Of a stretch of DNA of 10,726 nt, positions 1 through 7,300 are shown in pieces (the first letter of the stretch is position 1; every line of letters begins with the position of its first letter). The position numbers and the translations under genes were made by a program. Source of the stretch: JAKPQD01 sp029572965 (lineage in GTDB: Bacteria > Bacteroidota > Bacteroidia > Bacteroidales > DTGW01); assembly GCA_035374585.1 (NCBI GenBank), contig DAOSPF010000090.1:1-10726 (forward strand), written 5' to 3'. The notes under the pieces are model-generated. The model was given only the letters and a program-made list of their open reading frames with translations. It searched no databases and was not told the origin of the DNA.

Positions 1-19
1 AGCCAAATTTGTTTAATTT

Positions 20-1045
20 TTAATAACGTCCCGATTTTAATGGGACACTAGTGACAATCTCTATTTCATAATATAAAGAACAATATGACGGCACTACAAT
101 TTGACCAATGGAATTCAATTTTCCATTTTTTCCATAAGCATGGTAGTATGGAACAAAAATCTTGGCCCTTGCCCCTTTATTAAGCATCATTACAGCTTCC
201 TCAAAACCATCAATCAAATCACTGGAGCCTGCATAATATGTTAATGTATCATATTTTATAGGCCCGGCAAAATAACGCCCATCGTTGAGGCAACCTTTAT
301 ATGCCAATGTTACTTTTTGGCCTAAGTTAATTGTTTGAGAGGTGTCTCCATTTATTATTTTACTTATATATATGCCCGTTTCTGTAGAATCTGCATAATT
401 GGCCAAAGCAGTATCTACTGGAGATACTTTTCCCAGACTGTCTTTAATCCAGCTTTTCCAAAAAGCTTTGTCATAAGCTACAGGATCTTTAATTACTTTC
501 AATACTTTTATCTCAAACACCAGCGATGAATAACTTGGGATGAAGTCAGTAGAATAAGAACTAAAGGCTAAATCCGAAGGTATTACCCAAACAGCGCTGT
601 CCCCTTCTTTCATAAGTTTCATGGCATAATACATACCAAGAAATGTACCTGATAATGAAATTTTTACAGGCCCTGCAATAGTTGATACCGGAGGTAAAGT
701 ATTATCTGTTGAAATGTAAACTTTTGAAGCCAAAACATGATTGTTTGTTTCTACTACTCTGTTGGTACTGACTAATCTCAGGTTATAATCTGCAAGAATA
801 TATTCATTTTTAGCAGGAGCAATAGCCGAGGCCAATCGTTTTGAGGTATCCAGGTAAATATTATAAATTGTATCTGTTCTTCCAAGTGTAATGTTTTTTT
901 TGCTTAAATATGACTGAAGTTCGGCGATGTCGTTATCTCTGCTTCTCATATCTTGTTGTTCTATATCAAGACAAGAAGAAAATAAAAACATGATACTACC
1001 AACACTTAAAAATGCTAATAACCCTCTTAAATTTTTTTTGCTCAT
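20..1045 (-). CDS. Two-domain FKBP-like lipoprotein, C-terminal domain lacks a key Asp
   Basis: A 341-residue envelope lipoprotein related to FKBP-type peptidyl-prolyl isomerases, which help fold proteins outside the cytoplasm. The N-terminus is a lipoprotein signal peptide (hydrophobic residues 8-23, then LFSSC with the lipidated Cys25). Two FKBP-like regions follow, roughly residues 80-187 and 235-333. The first is very degenerate and is recognised mainly by its end (GDSAVWVIPSDLAF, then SLVFEIKVL). The second keeps Y249, F259, AYGKNG at 303-308 and the terminal YYEIEIV strand, but has Ala260 where active FKBPs have the Asp of the FD pair, so isomerase activity is doubtful. The start ATG sits 35 bases after the stop of another FKBP lipoprotein gene, with no terminator seen between them, so the two are probably co-transcribed with this one second. 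It may act as a chaperone or structural lipoprotein rather than an enzyme; that is inference. Confidence 0.8.
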   Translation of the reverse strand: MSKKNLRGLLAFLSVGSIMFLFSSCLDIEQQDMRSRDNDIAELQSYLSKKNITLGRTDTIYNIYLDTSKRLASAIAPAKNEYILADYNLRLVSTNRVVETNNHVLASKVYISTDNTLPPVSTIAGPVKISLSGTFLGMYYAMKLMKEGDSAVWVIPSDLAFSSYSTDFIPSYSSLVFEIKVLKVIKDPVAYDKAFWKSWIKDSLGKVSPVDTALANYADSTETGIYISKIINGDTSQTINLGQKVTLAYKGCLNDGRYFAGPIKYDTLTYYAGSSDLIDGFEEAVMMLNKGARAKIFVPYYHAYGKNGKLNSIGQIVVPSYCSLYYEIEIVTSVPLKSGRY

Positions 1046-1080
1046 AACCCAATTTTTAAAACATGTTTACCATAGATACC

Positions 1081-1968
1081 TCAAATTTCTTTTGGTTGCG
1101 CCCCCGGAATAATTTTTACCAGTTCAACTTCAAAAATCAATGATGTAAAAGGCGGGATAATGCCAGTAGAAGAACCGTCTTTGCCAAATGCCATATCTGA
1201 AGGGACAATGACGATGGCTTTTTCGCCTTCGCCCATCATCCCTATGGCTTCTTCTAAGCCTTTTATTACCTGCCACTCTGTTCCATACACAAACTGAAAC
1301 GATTCATGACGTTTTTTTGTTGAATCGAAAAATTTCCCATCAAGGAACTTACCTTCATAATCTACTATTACAGTATCTCCCGGGTTTACCCTATTTTTTC
1401 CTCCAGGCTTTATAGAGATGAAATACAAACCACTGGAAGTGGGCCGAATATTTATTTTGTTTTGTTGGATATATTGCGAGAGTATTTCTTTCTCATATTG
1501 TCCAAAATCTTCAACCCACTTAAGAAAAGCTTTTTTTTGATTTTCATAATCTATTTCAGACTGAACATCAAGCATCTCTACGTCCACTTTCATGTTTTCA
1601 TCATTTTTCAAAAATGTTGGGAGATTTTTTTGAAGGGTATAAATAAAGAAATTATTGGCATTGATAATAAATTCGGCTTTATCTCCTTTTGAAAGCATAG
1701 CAAAACAATAGTCTATAGAGCCTTCAAATGCGGGTTTGGTCAGCTTTAGCTTCCGTTGCCCCCTGAAAAATAAAGAGTCATGAATAGTTTTATAGGAAAT
1801 ATCAATCGTTATATAGTCTCCTATTTCTGCTTTTTTTGAACTATCATCAAAAGCCAAAAGTTTATAATAAAATCCATCCGAGCTTTTTTTGTAGCCCGGA
1901 TATTTATTGTCGCATGACAGAGTTGCAAATAAGCAAACAGCCAGAAATAAAAAGGTTATTCGGTTCAT
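1081..1968 (-). CDS. Two-domain FKBP-type peptidyl-prolyl cis-trans isomerase lipoprotein
   Basis: A 295-residue lipoprotein with a signal peptide ending in ATLSC (lipidated Cys19) and two FKBP regions. The N-terminal one (about residues 45-135) is degenerate. The C-terminal one (about 195-286) is canonical: Y204, F214-D215, V234-I235, AFG at 260-262, GIIPP and F279 match the FKBP ligand pocket, with Phe replacing Tyr in the AYG position. It probably catalyses prolyl isomerisation in the periplasm or at the outer membrane. I chose the ATG at 1968. An upstream TTG at 2016 would give 16 extra residues before the signal peptide, and it overlaps a promoter-like TACTTTTG. Gliding-motility protein GldI is also an FKBP lipoprotein, but it is shorter, and nothing here ties this gene to gliding. 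It is the first gene of a likely two-gene operon. Confidence 0.88.
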   Translation of the reverse strand: MNRITFLFLAVCLFATLSCDNKYPGYKKSSDGFYYKLLAFDDSSKKAEIGDYITIDISYKTIHDSLFFRGQRKLKLTKPAFEGSIDYCFAMLSKGDKAEFIINANNFFIYTLQKNLPTFLKNDENMKVDVEMLDVQSEIDYENQKKAFLKWVEDFGQYEKEILSQYIQQNKINIRPTSSGLYFISIKPGGKNRVNPGDTVIVDYEGKFLDGKFFDSTKKRHESFQFVYGTEWQVIKGLEEAIGMMGEGEKAIVIVPSDMAFGKDGSSTGIIPPFTSLIFEVELVKIIPGAQPKEI

Positions 1969-2013
1969 AAAAATAACAAATGAAGCATTGTAATTAAATG
2001 TATATACGTTGCT

Positions 2014-2021
2014 CAAAAGTA
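2014..2021 (-). promoter_or_regulatory. Candidate -7 box for the FKBP lipoprotein operon
   Basis: Read on the minus strand this is TACTTTTG, a full match to the Bacteroidota -7 consensus TAnnTTTG. It lies 45 bases before the ATG at 1968, leaving a leader of about 40 bases. No clear TTTG -33 box is seen at the usual distance, so the call rests on one box only. Confidence 0.4.
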
Positions 2022-2062
2022 ATAAAATTTTAAACCGATATGCATTTATGATTCCAATGAAA

Positions 2063-2099
2063 TAAAAAAGGCGGAAGTTGAAAAATCAAAATCCGCCTT
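2063..2099 (-). terminator. Intrinsic terminator of the barrel-protein gene
   Basis: On the minus strand an 8-bp perfect stem, AAGGCGGA paired with TCCGCCTT (2099-2092 and 2075-2068), encloses a 16-base AT-rich loop and runs straight into a T tract. It begins 20 bases after the stop of the barrel gene at 2119 and separates it from the FKBP operon downstream. Confidence 0.85.
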
Positions 2100-2118
2100 A
2101 ACACTTTATCAATTAATC

Positions 2119-2669
2119 TTAAAAACCATATGAAAGTCCTACTGCTAAAATCAAACCTCCCGGAGACATCAGTTTTGTTGCTTTATCGTAAGAATCTGAA
2201 ACATTTTTTGCTTCAGATTTTACTATTTCATATTCTCCGCCTGATACTTTTATTGAATACCCAAATTCAAGGTTAAACCTTAACCTCTGCCCCCAAGACT
2301 TACAAATTGTAAGGTCTATCATCTGGGCTGGTTTATATTTAACGTCAGATTCAATTTTTGTTTTGTTATTATTATTTTGCTCCACCTTAACATTTTTCAT
2401 GGTCATTCCTGAAGCATACGAAAAACCGATGCCCAACCCCAGCGATGTAGGATAACTCCTGTAATATTTGGCCGAGATACCAGTTTTATACCCCAACCAG
2501 CACCTACTCCTATTTTAACAGAGAAATTAGTATCAATAGGTGTTTCGAAATTGAGCCCTGCCATACCCGAAATATTGTTTATCCCGGCACCCAATCCTGC
2601 ATAAGTCCTTTTTTGTGAAAATGCTGACAATGATATAAAAATCAATGCTAATAAAAATGCTCGTTTCAT
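2119..2669 (-). pseudogene. Small outer-membrane beta-barrel protein, broken by a frameshift
   Basis: The reading frame from ATG 2669 encodes a signal peptide (MKRAFLLALIFISLSAFSQ, likely cut before Gln) and glycine-rich amphipathic strands, then goes out of frame after GVGAGWG. The next frame (-1) continues at once with GYKTGISAKYYRS and barrel-like strands to a C-terminal SYGF, a terminal Phe typical of outer-membrane barrels. The switch point is a GGGG run (2494-2491). One extra G there would restore a single protein of about 183 residues. No classical slippery heptamer is present, so programmed frameshifting is unlikely. Either one G was lost by mutation or the assembly is wrong. It resembles small opacity-like or PorT-like barrels only in general form, so no specific function can be given. 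It has its own terminator downstream and no convincing promoter was seen. Confidence 0.75.
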
Positions 2670-2759
2670 CCGAACAAAATTGAATTTTAAAGGTCGGATG
2701 GAACTCGCATGATTTTGTTCATACGTGTTTGTGTTTACTTCTAAACATGCTCGTTTCAT
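2657..2759 (-). repeat. Duplicated gene-start segment, 90 bp apart
   Basis: On the minus strand ATGAAACGAGCAT occurs at 2759-2747 and again at 2669-2657, exactly 90 bases apart and therefore in the same frame. Similarity extends downstream (20 of 24 bases) and, past an indel, upstream to a shared TTTAAAATT. The 2669 copy starts the signal peptide of the barrel protein. The 2759 copy reads MKRACLEV followed by a polar stretch that would bury the signal peptide, so it looks like a decayed duplicate and not the true start. Confidence 0.6.
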
Positions 2760-2863
2760 GGTATAAATTTTAAATGTTTGTTAAACTTTTTCAATATGAC
2801 ATATTACTATTTGTTTTCCCCCAACATTTGCCAATTAAAATAATTACAGATATATTTTTTTGC

Positions 2864-2871
2864 TATTTTTG
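2864..2871 (+). promoter_or_regulatory. Candidate -7 box for the sugar-binding lipoprotein gene
   Basis: TATTTTTG fits the TAnnTTTG -7 consensus and ends 25 bases before the ATG at 2897, which implies a short leader. The expected -33 TTTG is not at the right distance; the nearest one, at 2827-2830, lies 33 bases upstream. Single-box evidence only. Confidence 0.35.
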
Positions 2872-2896
2872 AGGCACAACCTAAAAAAGAATTTAA

Positions 2897-3910
2897 ATGA
2901 AAACTTTGAGTATGAATTGTTGGCGTAAAACAGTAATCCTGTTTTGCATACTTACATTGATTTCTTGTCAAAAAAAGAGTGAACACAAGATAGCTTTGAT
3001 GTTCCCTTATACTACCTGTTCGCGCATGGCTATTGAAGAACAGGCCTTTAAAGCTAAAGCCTCTGCGCTTAACTGCGAGGCCGTTTTTACCGATGCACAA
3101 AGTGACGAAGCATTGCAGCGTAAGCAAGCCAAAGAACTTATTGACCAAGGGGTAGATGTAATAGTGGTTATGGCTGTTAATGCATATACAGCTGCCGAAA
3201 TTGTTAGAGAAGCTCATGCTGCCAATGTAAAAGTCATTGGTTACGACCGCCTGATACACAATTGCGATTTAGATTTTTACATTTCGCACAACAATTATGA
3301 TGTTGGTAAATTAATGGCAGAATATGCCCTTAAAGTTAGGCCAAACGGCGACTATCTTGTTTTGGGCGGAGATAAGAGTGATAAAAATGCCATATTTGTA
3401 AAAACTGGCCAACTTGAAACTTTGCAACCAGCAATAAAATCAGGAAATATTAAAATTGTTTTTGATGTATATGTTGAAGACTGGTCAACAGACAATGCAT
3501 ATATTAATATGAGCGAATATTTGAAACTCAATGCCAATAATGCCCCGGATGTAATACTTACCTCGTATGACGGCCTTGTATATGGCGCCCGCAAAGCCCT
3601 TGACGAAGCTGGTATTACTAAAGATATTGTTATTACTGGCCAGGATGCAGAGCCTCAGGCATTGAAAAATATTATGTCTGGAAAACAAACAATGACAATT
3701 TATAAACCATTGAAGGCACTTGCCGAAAAAGCTGTTGAAACTGCCGTTAAATTAGCTAATGGAGAGCAGCCTGATACAACAGGCTCTATAAATAATTCGA
3801 GAAAAGATGTTCCTTCATATCTTATTGCCCCTGTTGTTGTTGATAAAAACAACATGCTTGAAACAGTGGTAAAAGATGGGATTATTAGTGCCGCCGAATT
3901 AGGACTATAA
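2897..3910 (+). CDS. xylF: XylF-like sugar-binding lipoprotein (periplasmic binding protein)
   Basis: A 337-residue type-1 periplasmic binding protein closely matching D-xylose-binding protein XylF, which hands sugar to an ABC transporter. Family-specific stretches include VIGYDRLI at 113-120 followed by DLDFYIS, GDYLVLGG at 151-158, TGQDAE at 247-252, QTMTIYKP at 264-271, and KDVPSYL with VDKNN near the end. Each has a direct counterpart in enteric XylF. Unlike the soluble enteric protein it carries a lipoprotein signal peptide (TLISC, Cys24), so it is membrane-tethered. No permease or ATPase gene lies next to it: the neighbours are a divergent barrel gene and a convergent polymerase gene. 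The transporter partner must be encoded elsewhere, or the protein serves as a sensor. Xylose specificity is likely from family resemblance but not proven. Confidence 0.88.
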   Translation: MKTLSMNCWRKTVILFCILTLISCQKKSEHKIALMFPYTTCSRMAIEEQAFKAKASALNCEAVFTDAQSDEALQRKQAKELIDQGVDVIVVMAVNAYTAAEIVREAHAANVKVIGYDRLIHNCDLDFYISHNNYDVGKLMAEYALKVRPNGDYLVLGGDKSDKNAIFVKTGQLETLQPAIKSGNIKIVFDVYVEDWSTDNAYINMSEYLKLNANNAPDVILTSYDGLVYGARKALDEAGITKDIVITGQDAEPQALKNIMSGKQTMTIYKPLKALAEKAVETAVKLANGEQPDTTGSINNSRKDVPSYLIAPVVVDKNNMLETVVKDGIISAAELGL

Positions 3911-3982
3911 TAAAGATTAAAGAGCGTTGATTAGAAACTGGTCACCCCGCTCAGGGCTTAATTATAACGATGTTTATTTTAC

Positions 3983-4095
3983 TACAAACAGGACATCGCT
4001 ACGCGACTAAATAATAGCAGCATAGCTGCGAACTATTTGTAGGACAATCAAATACATCAAATGTTTCTAAGCCGCATAGCGGCGACCTGTTTGTA
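3983..4095. repeat. Cluster of three 26-bp hairpin repeats in a convergent gap
   Basis: Three related 26-bp units lie at 3983-4008 (minus orientation), 4016-4041 and 4070-4095 (both plus). The plus form is a palindrome followed by GA(a/c)CT(a/g)TTTGTA. Stems differ but stay paired: GCCGC-ATA-GCGGC, GCAGC-ATA-GCTGC, and TCGC-TAC-GCGA in the reversed unit. The last unit matches the other plus copy at 21-22 of 26 positions and the reversed one at about 21. The cluster fills most of the 225-bp gap between two convergent genes, which otherwise shows nothing recognisable. It looks like a dispersed, REP-like palindromic element. It could also act as a bidirectional transcription stop, but no T tract follows any hairpin. 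Confidence 0.75.
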
Positions 4096-4114
4096 CCGGA
4101 CAACAATGATAAAG

Positions 4115-4136
4115 AAAAATACAAGGCCTCAGGCTT
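4115..4136 (-). terminator. Weak terminator-like hairpin at the end of the polymerase gene
   Basis: On the minus strand AAGCC-TGA-GGCCTT forms a short imperfect hairpin starting in the stop codon of the polymerase gene and is followed by G-TATTTTT. The stem has a one-base bulge and only five pairs, so efficiency is uncertain. The nearby repeat hairpins may do the work instead. Confidence 0.3.
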
Positions 4137-7084
4137 CATTCATACCTGGGGTCTTTTTTGTAGGGCATTTTGGCCATTTTTTCGACCTCAAGGCTGGGAA
4201 AGCCAAAATCTTCCACTATTTTACCCAACAATAAATAAACACCGCTACCTTTAAACCGGTACTGCTGTAATGAATCAGGAAAATGCACCGTATCAAAAAA
4301 ATTGCCCTGAACATCCAGAAATGTACCAAACTGCATTAATCTGTTATCTGAAGTACCAACGTTTTTGAAGGCTACAAGTCGTCCCAACATCCGTACCTTT
4401 TTGCCCACGAAAGATATCATTTGACAAGCCATAATTTCGCCGCGAAAACGTGTTTCGAGCATATCAAAAGATGATATACTAACCGGAAAACCTATTAGTT
4501 CTATTTCATCATAAGCATCTTCGAGTTTGTTATGCTCAAAAGCAGGAAGCTGAAACTTTCTATCTGCGGGGGCAAACAAGGCTGCTTGTTTATAAACCGG
4601 CTTAGCACTGCTTTTTACAAGACGGTGTATCTCCCACAACAACTGTTTTTTGCTCTTTTGTGTAAAGCGCAAAGCTCCAATTCTGGTCAAAATAAGCAAT
4701 TGCTCAAGACTTACAGGCACCCGGCCAATAAAATCTGCTAAAGATAAGAATGGCCCATGCTCTTCTCTTTCTTTTTCAATACTATGGATTACCTCCTTTT
4801 GCAAATTCTGCACCAGCCCATAACCTAAGTACACATCAACACCTTGAACTGTTGTAAGTGTTTTTCCACGATTAACACACGGCAAATGAATAGCAGCCCC
4901 CAGCCTTTGTGCCTCATGTACATAAACCCATGTTTGATAGAAGCCTCCAAAATTGTTGATAACAGCCACCATGTGTTCTATGGGAAAGTACGTTTTGAGG
5001 TATAAACTCTGAAAACTCTCAACGGCAAATGACGCTGAATGGGCTTTTGAAAAAGAATACCCGGCAAAAGATTCGATTTGTCGCCATACCTCATTGGTAA
5101 GCGAATCGGGATAGCCTTTGGCTCTGCAATTGGCAAAAAACTTCTCGACAACTTTTGCAAATTCCGTTCGTGACCTGTACTTACCGCTCATTGCCCTTCG
5201 CAACACGTCGGCATCTGCCAGGTCAAGACCGGCAAAATGGTGACAAATCCTGATTACATCTTCCTGATATACCATCACTCCAAAAGTCTCGTGCAGATGT
5301 TCTTCCATAAGCGGGTGCAAATACTTAATGGCCGAATGGTTGTTGAAACGGCGGATGTATTCTTTCATCATGCCGCTTTTGGCCACACCGGGCCTGATGA
5401 TGCTACTGGCAGCTACCAAAGTACGATAATCATCACACCTGAGCTTTTTGAGCAAGCCACGCATAGCCGGACTTTCTACATAAAAGCAACCCAAAGCTTC
5501 TCCTGTCTTCAAGCGCGAACGCACTTTTTCATCTTTTTTAAAACTGGCTACATTGTTTACATCAATTTCTATGCCCCGGTTTTCTTTTACTATCAAAGCA
5601 CAATCTTTTATATGTCCAATACCACGTTGGCTTAGTATATCAAACTTTTCGAAACCCAAATCTTCGGCTACATACATATCCCATTGGGTTGTAAGATGCC
5701 CTTTTGGAGGCAAATCCAATGCGGTATAGTAAGTAATTGGTTCTTCAGAAATCAAAACCCCTCCGGCATGAATGCTGCGCAGGTTAGGAAAATCCATGAG
5801 GCGGTTGCCTATGCTAAAAAGCCGGGCTGTCAGCCCATTTTTATTGAGTTCGTTATCCGTTTTTGTTACCAAACAGTCAATTTCATCTTTAGGTAAGCCG
5901 TGTACTTTGCCAAGCTCCCTGAAAATGGAACGATCCCTGAAAGTAGAAATAGCACAAATAAGAGCTGCATGTTTTGCTCCATACCGCCTGAAAATATAAT
6001 CGAGTACGTCATCGCGTTCCTTCCACGAAAAGTCAACATCAAAATCGGGAGGGCTGGAACGCTTTGGATTGATGAAACGTTCGAAATACAGGTCAAGTTC
6101 TATGGGATCAACGTTTGTTATCTTCAAACAATAGGCCACAATACTGTTTGCCCCGCTACCACGCCCTACATGATAGAACCCCCGGGACATTGAAAACTGG
6201 ATAATATCCCAGGTCATTAAAAAGTAGGCAGAAAACCCCAACTTATCGATGATATCCAATTCATGCCTGATACGACGATATGCTTCAATATTATCCTTGC
6301 CATACCGGTAAAGCATACCTTCAAATGCCAATTTTTCGAGCAAAACCTTGTCGTCATATTTACTTTGAGTAAAAAATCTTTTGTTTTTGGGCTGTCCAAG
6401 TTTGAAATCAATGCTGCATCCTTGCATTAAGCGCTCTGTATTTTCTCTGAGATAAGGAAAGTCGTCAAATAATGCCTGTATTTCATCTATGGGAAGAAAT
6501 GCCTCATGTTTCCCGGCTAAATGGGCTTTATTAATTTTGGTAATCAACGTATTTTCGTCAATAGCCCTGAGATTGAGATGCAATTCGTAATCCTGCACAG
6601 AATTGAAGGTCACAGGGAAAAGAGCTACGCACTTTGCCCTTCTTATCTTATGTTGCATCAACGGAAACTGTGTAAGATCAGATGGACGGACACCCCAAAA
6701 TTCATTTTCGCGCAGGCGCCTATCTAATTTATCATGTAAAGGATAAATAATATAAACATTATTAAAATCAGGGGCTACAGACGGAATAGCTTTATTATTT
6801 TCGACTTGGTAAAGGGTAAGAAACTCATTTATTTCGCGAAAACCATCATTGTTGCGAGCCAGGGCAATAAACTGCAATTGTCCTTTATTTCTGAACTCTA
6901 TACCAACAATAGGATGTATGTTGCTCAAAATACAAGCCTTGTAGAAATCAACAACACCCATTGTACTGTTAATATCAGTCAAAGCCATAGCCTTTACCCC
7001 ATATTGTGCAGCATTGTTAACCAATTCTTCTACCGACATGGTCCCAAACCTCAGGCTATAATAACTATGACAATTTAAATACAT
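4136..7084 (-). CDS. dnaE2: DnaE2-like DNA polymerase III alpha subunit (likely error-prone)
   Basis: A 982-residue C-family DNA polymerase, shorter than the replicative DnaE (usually over 1,150 residues) and close to the length of the DnaE2/ImuC translesion enzymes. The order is: PHP domain (1 to about 75), polymerase core with VGRGSGANSIVAY (306-318), the metal-binding PPDFDVDF (345-352), HAGGVLIS (439-446), the third catalytic Asp in FEKFDILS (D482), GVMVYQEDVI (603-612), then helix-hairpin-helix and a C-terminal OB fold (about 890-970). The PHP site is degraded: Tyr2 takes the place of the first His, and ALTDINS replaces ALTDH, so it should not proofread. It probably extends past DNA lesions in the cytoplasm. 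The usual partners ImuA/ImuB are not adjacent. The ATG at 7084 (MYLNCHS) begins right at the PHP fold. Confidence 0.9.
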   Translation of the reverse strand: MYLNCHSYYSLRFGTMSVEELVNNAAQYGVKAMALTDINSTMGVVDFYKACILSNIHPIVGIEFRNKGQLQFIALARNNDGFREINEFLTLYQVENNKAIPSVAPDFNNVYIIYPLHDKLDRRLRENEFWGVRPSDLTQFPLMQHKIRRAKCVALFPVTFNSVQDYELHLNLRAIDENTLITKINKAHLAGKHEAFLPIDEIQALFDDFPYLRENTERLMQGCSIDFKLGQPKNKRFFTQSKYDDKVLLEKLAFEGMLYRYGKDNIEAYRRIRHELDIIDKLGFSAYFLMTWDIIQFSMSRGFYHVGRGSGANSIVAYCLKITNVDPIELDLYFERFINPKRSSPPDFDVDFSWKERDDVLDYIFRRYGAKHAALICAISTFRDRSIFRELGKVHGLPKDEIDCLVTKTDNELNKNGLTARLFSIGNRLMDFPNLRSIHAGGVLISEEPITYYTALDLPPKGHLTTQWDMYVAEDLGFEKFDILSQRGIGHIKDCALIVKENRGIEIDVNNVASFKKDEKVRSRLKTGEALGCFYVESPAMRGLLKKLRCDDYRTLVAASSIIRPGVAKSGMMKEYIRRFNNHSAIKYLHPLMEEHLHETFGVMVYQEDVIRICHHFAGLDLADADVLRRAMSGKYRSRTEFAKVVEKFFANCRAKGYPDSLTNEVWRQIESFAGYSFSKAHSASFAVESFQSLYLKTYFPIEHMVAVINNFGGFYQTWVYVHEAQRLGAAIHLPCVNRGKTLTTVQGVDVYLGYGLVQNLQKEVIHSIEKEREEHGPFLSLADFIGRVPVSLEQLLILTRIGALRFTQKSKKQLLWEIHRLVKSSAKPVYKQAALFAPADRKFQLPAFEHNKLEDAYDEIELIGFPVSISSFDMLETRFRGEIMACQMISFVGKKVRMLGRLVAFKNVGTSDNRLMQFGTFLDVQGNFFDTVHFPDSLQQYRFKGSGVYLLLGKIVEDFGFPSLEVEKMAKMPYKKDPRYE

Positions 7085-7157
7085 TTTTATTTAAAATATT
7101 GATTCAATGATTTTTAACTAAAATATACTGGTTAATATTTAATCAATTATATTGTTT

Positions 7158-7189
7158 AAAATATAAGCCAATGTAAAGGTAAATCCAAA
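7158..7189 (-). promoter_or_regulatory. Candidate promoter of the dnaE2-like gene
   Basis: On the minus strand TTTG (7189-7186), 20 bases, then TATATTTT (7165-7158), seven of eight with the fixed and free positions of TAnnTTTG counted. This would place the transcript start near 7150 and give a leader of about 65 bases. The region is so AT-rich that chance matches are common. I see no clear SOS-type operator palindrome. Confidence 0.3.
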
Positions 7190-7237
7190 GAATATTTGAC
7201 GCTTCATTATATTTTTTTGATTTATATTTTTTAAAAA

Positions 7238-7268
7238 TTTGATTTAAAAAAATAATTCATTAATTTTA
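7238..7268 (+). promoter_or_regulatory. Candidate promoter of the kelch-protein gene
   Basis: TTTG (7238-7241), 19 bases, then TAATTTTA (7261-7268), one mismatch from the TAnnTTTG -7 box and with the usual spacing. It lies 32 bases before the ATG at 7301. Together with the opposing candidate it accounts for the 216-bp divergent gap, which otherwise holds only AT-rich sequence. Confidence 0.4.
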
Positions 7269-7300
7269 AAGGTGTTAGCAAAATTCAAAAAGACAATGCG

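Noticed and set aside
1969..2016. Longer start (TTG at 2016) for the upstream FKBP lipoprotein
   Set aside because: It would put 16 polar residues before a good lipoprotein signal peptide and overlaps the candidate -7 box TACTTTTG; ATG 1968 starts exactly at the signal peptide.
2485..2500. Programmed -1 ribosomal frameshift
   Set aside because: No X-XXY-YYZ slippery heptamer or clear downstream stem is seen; a missing G is the simpler explanation.
2807..3259. Open frame of 150 codons on the minus strand over the xylF start
   Set aside because: It is antisense to the strongly supported sugar-binding protein and has no recognisable domain or signal.
3983..4095. CRISPR array
   Set aside because: Only three units, one inverted, with unequal spacers of 7 and 28 bases and imperfect identity; no cas genes are present.
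5237..5635. Open frame of 132 codons on the plus strand inside the polymerase gene
   Set aside because: It is antisense to conserved polymerase motifs; its composition is that of a shadow frame.
7085..7300. SOS/LexA-type operator in the dnaE2-like upstream region
   Set aside because: Several AT-rich near-palindromes occur, but none repeats or stands out from the base composition.
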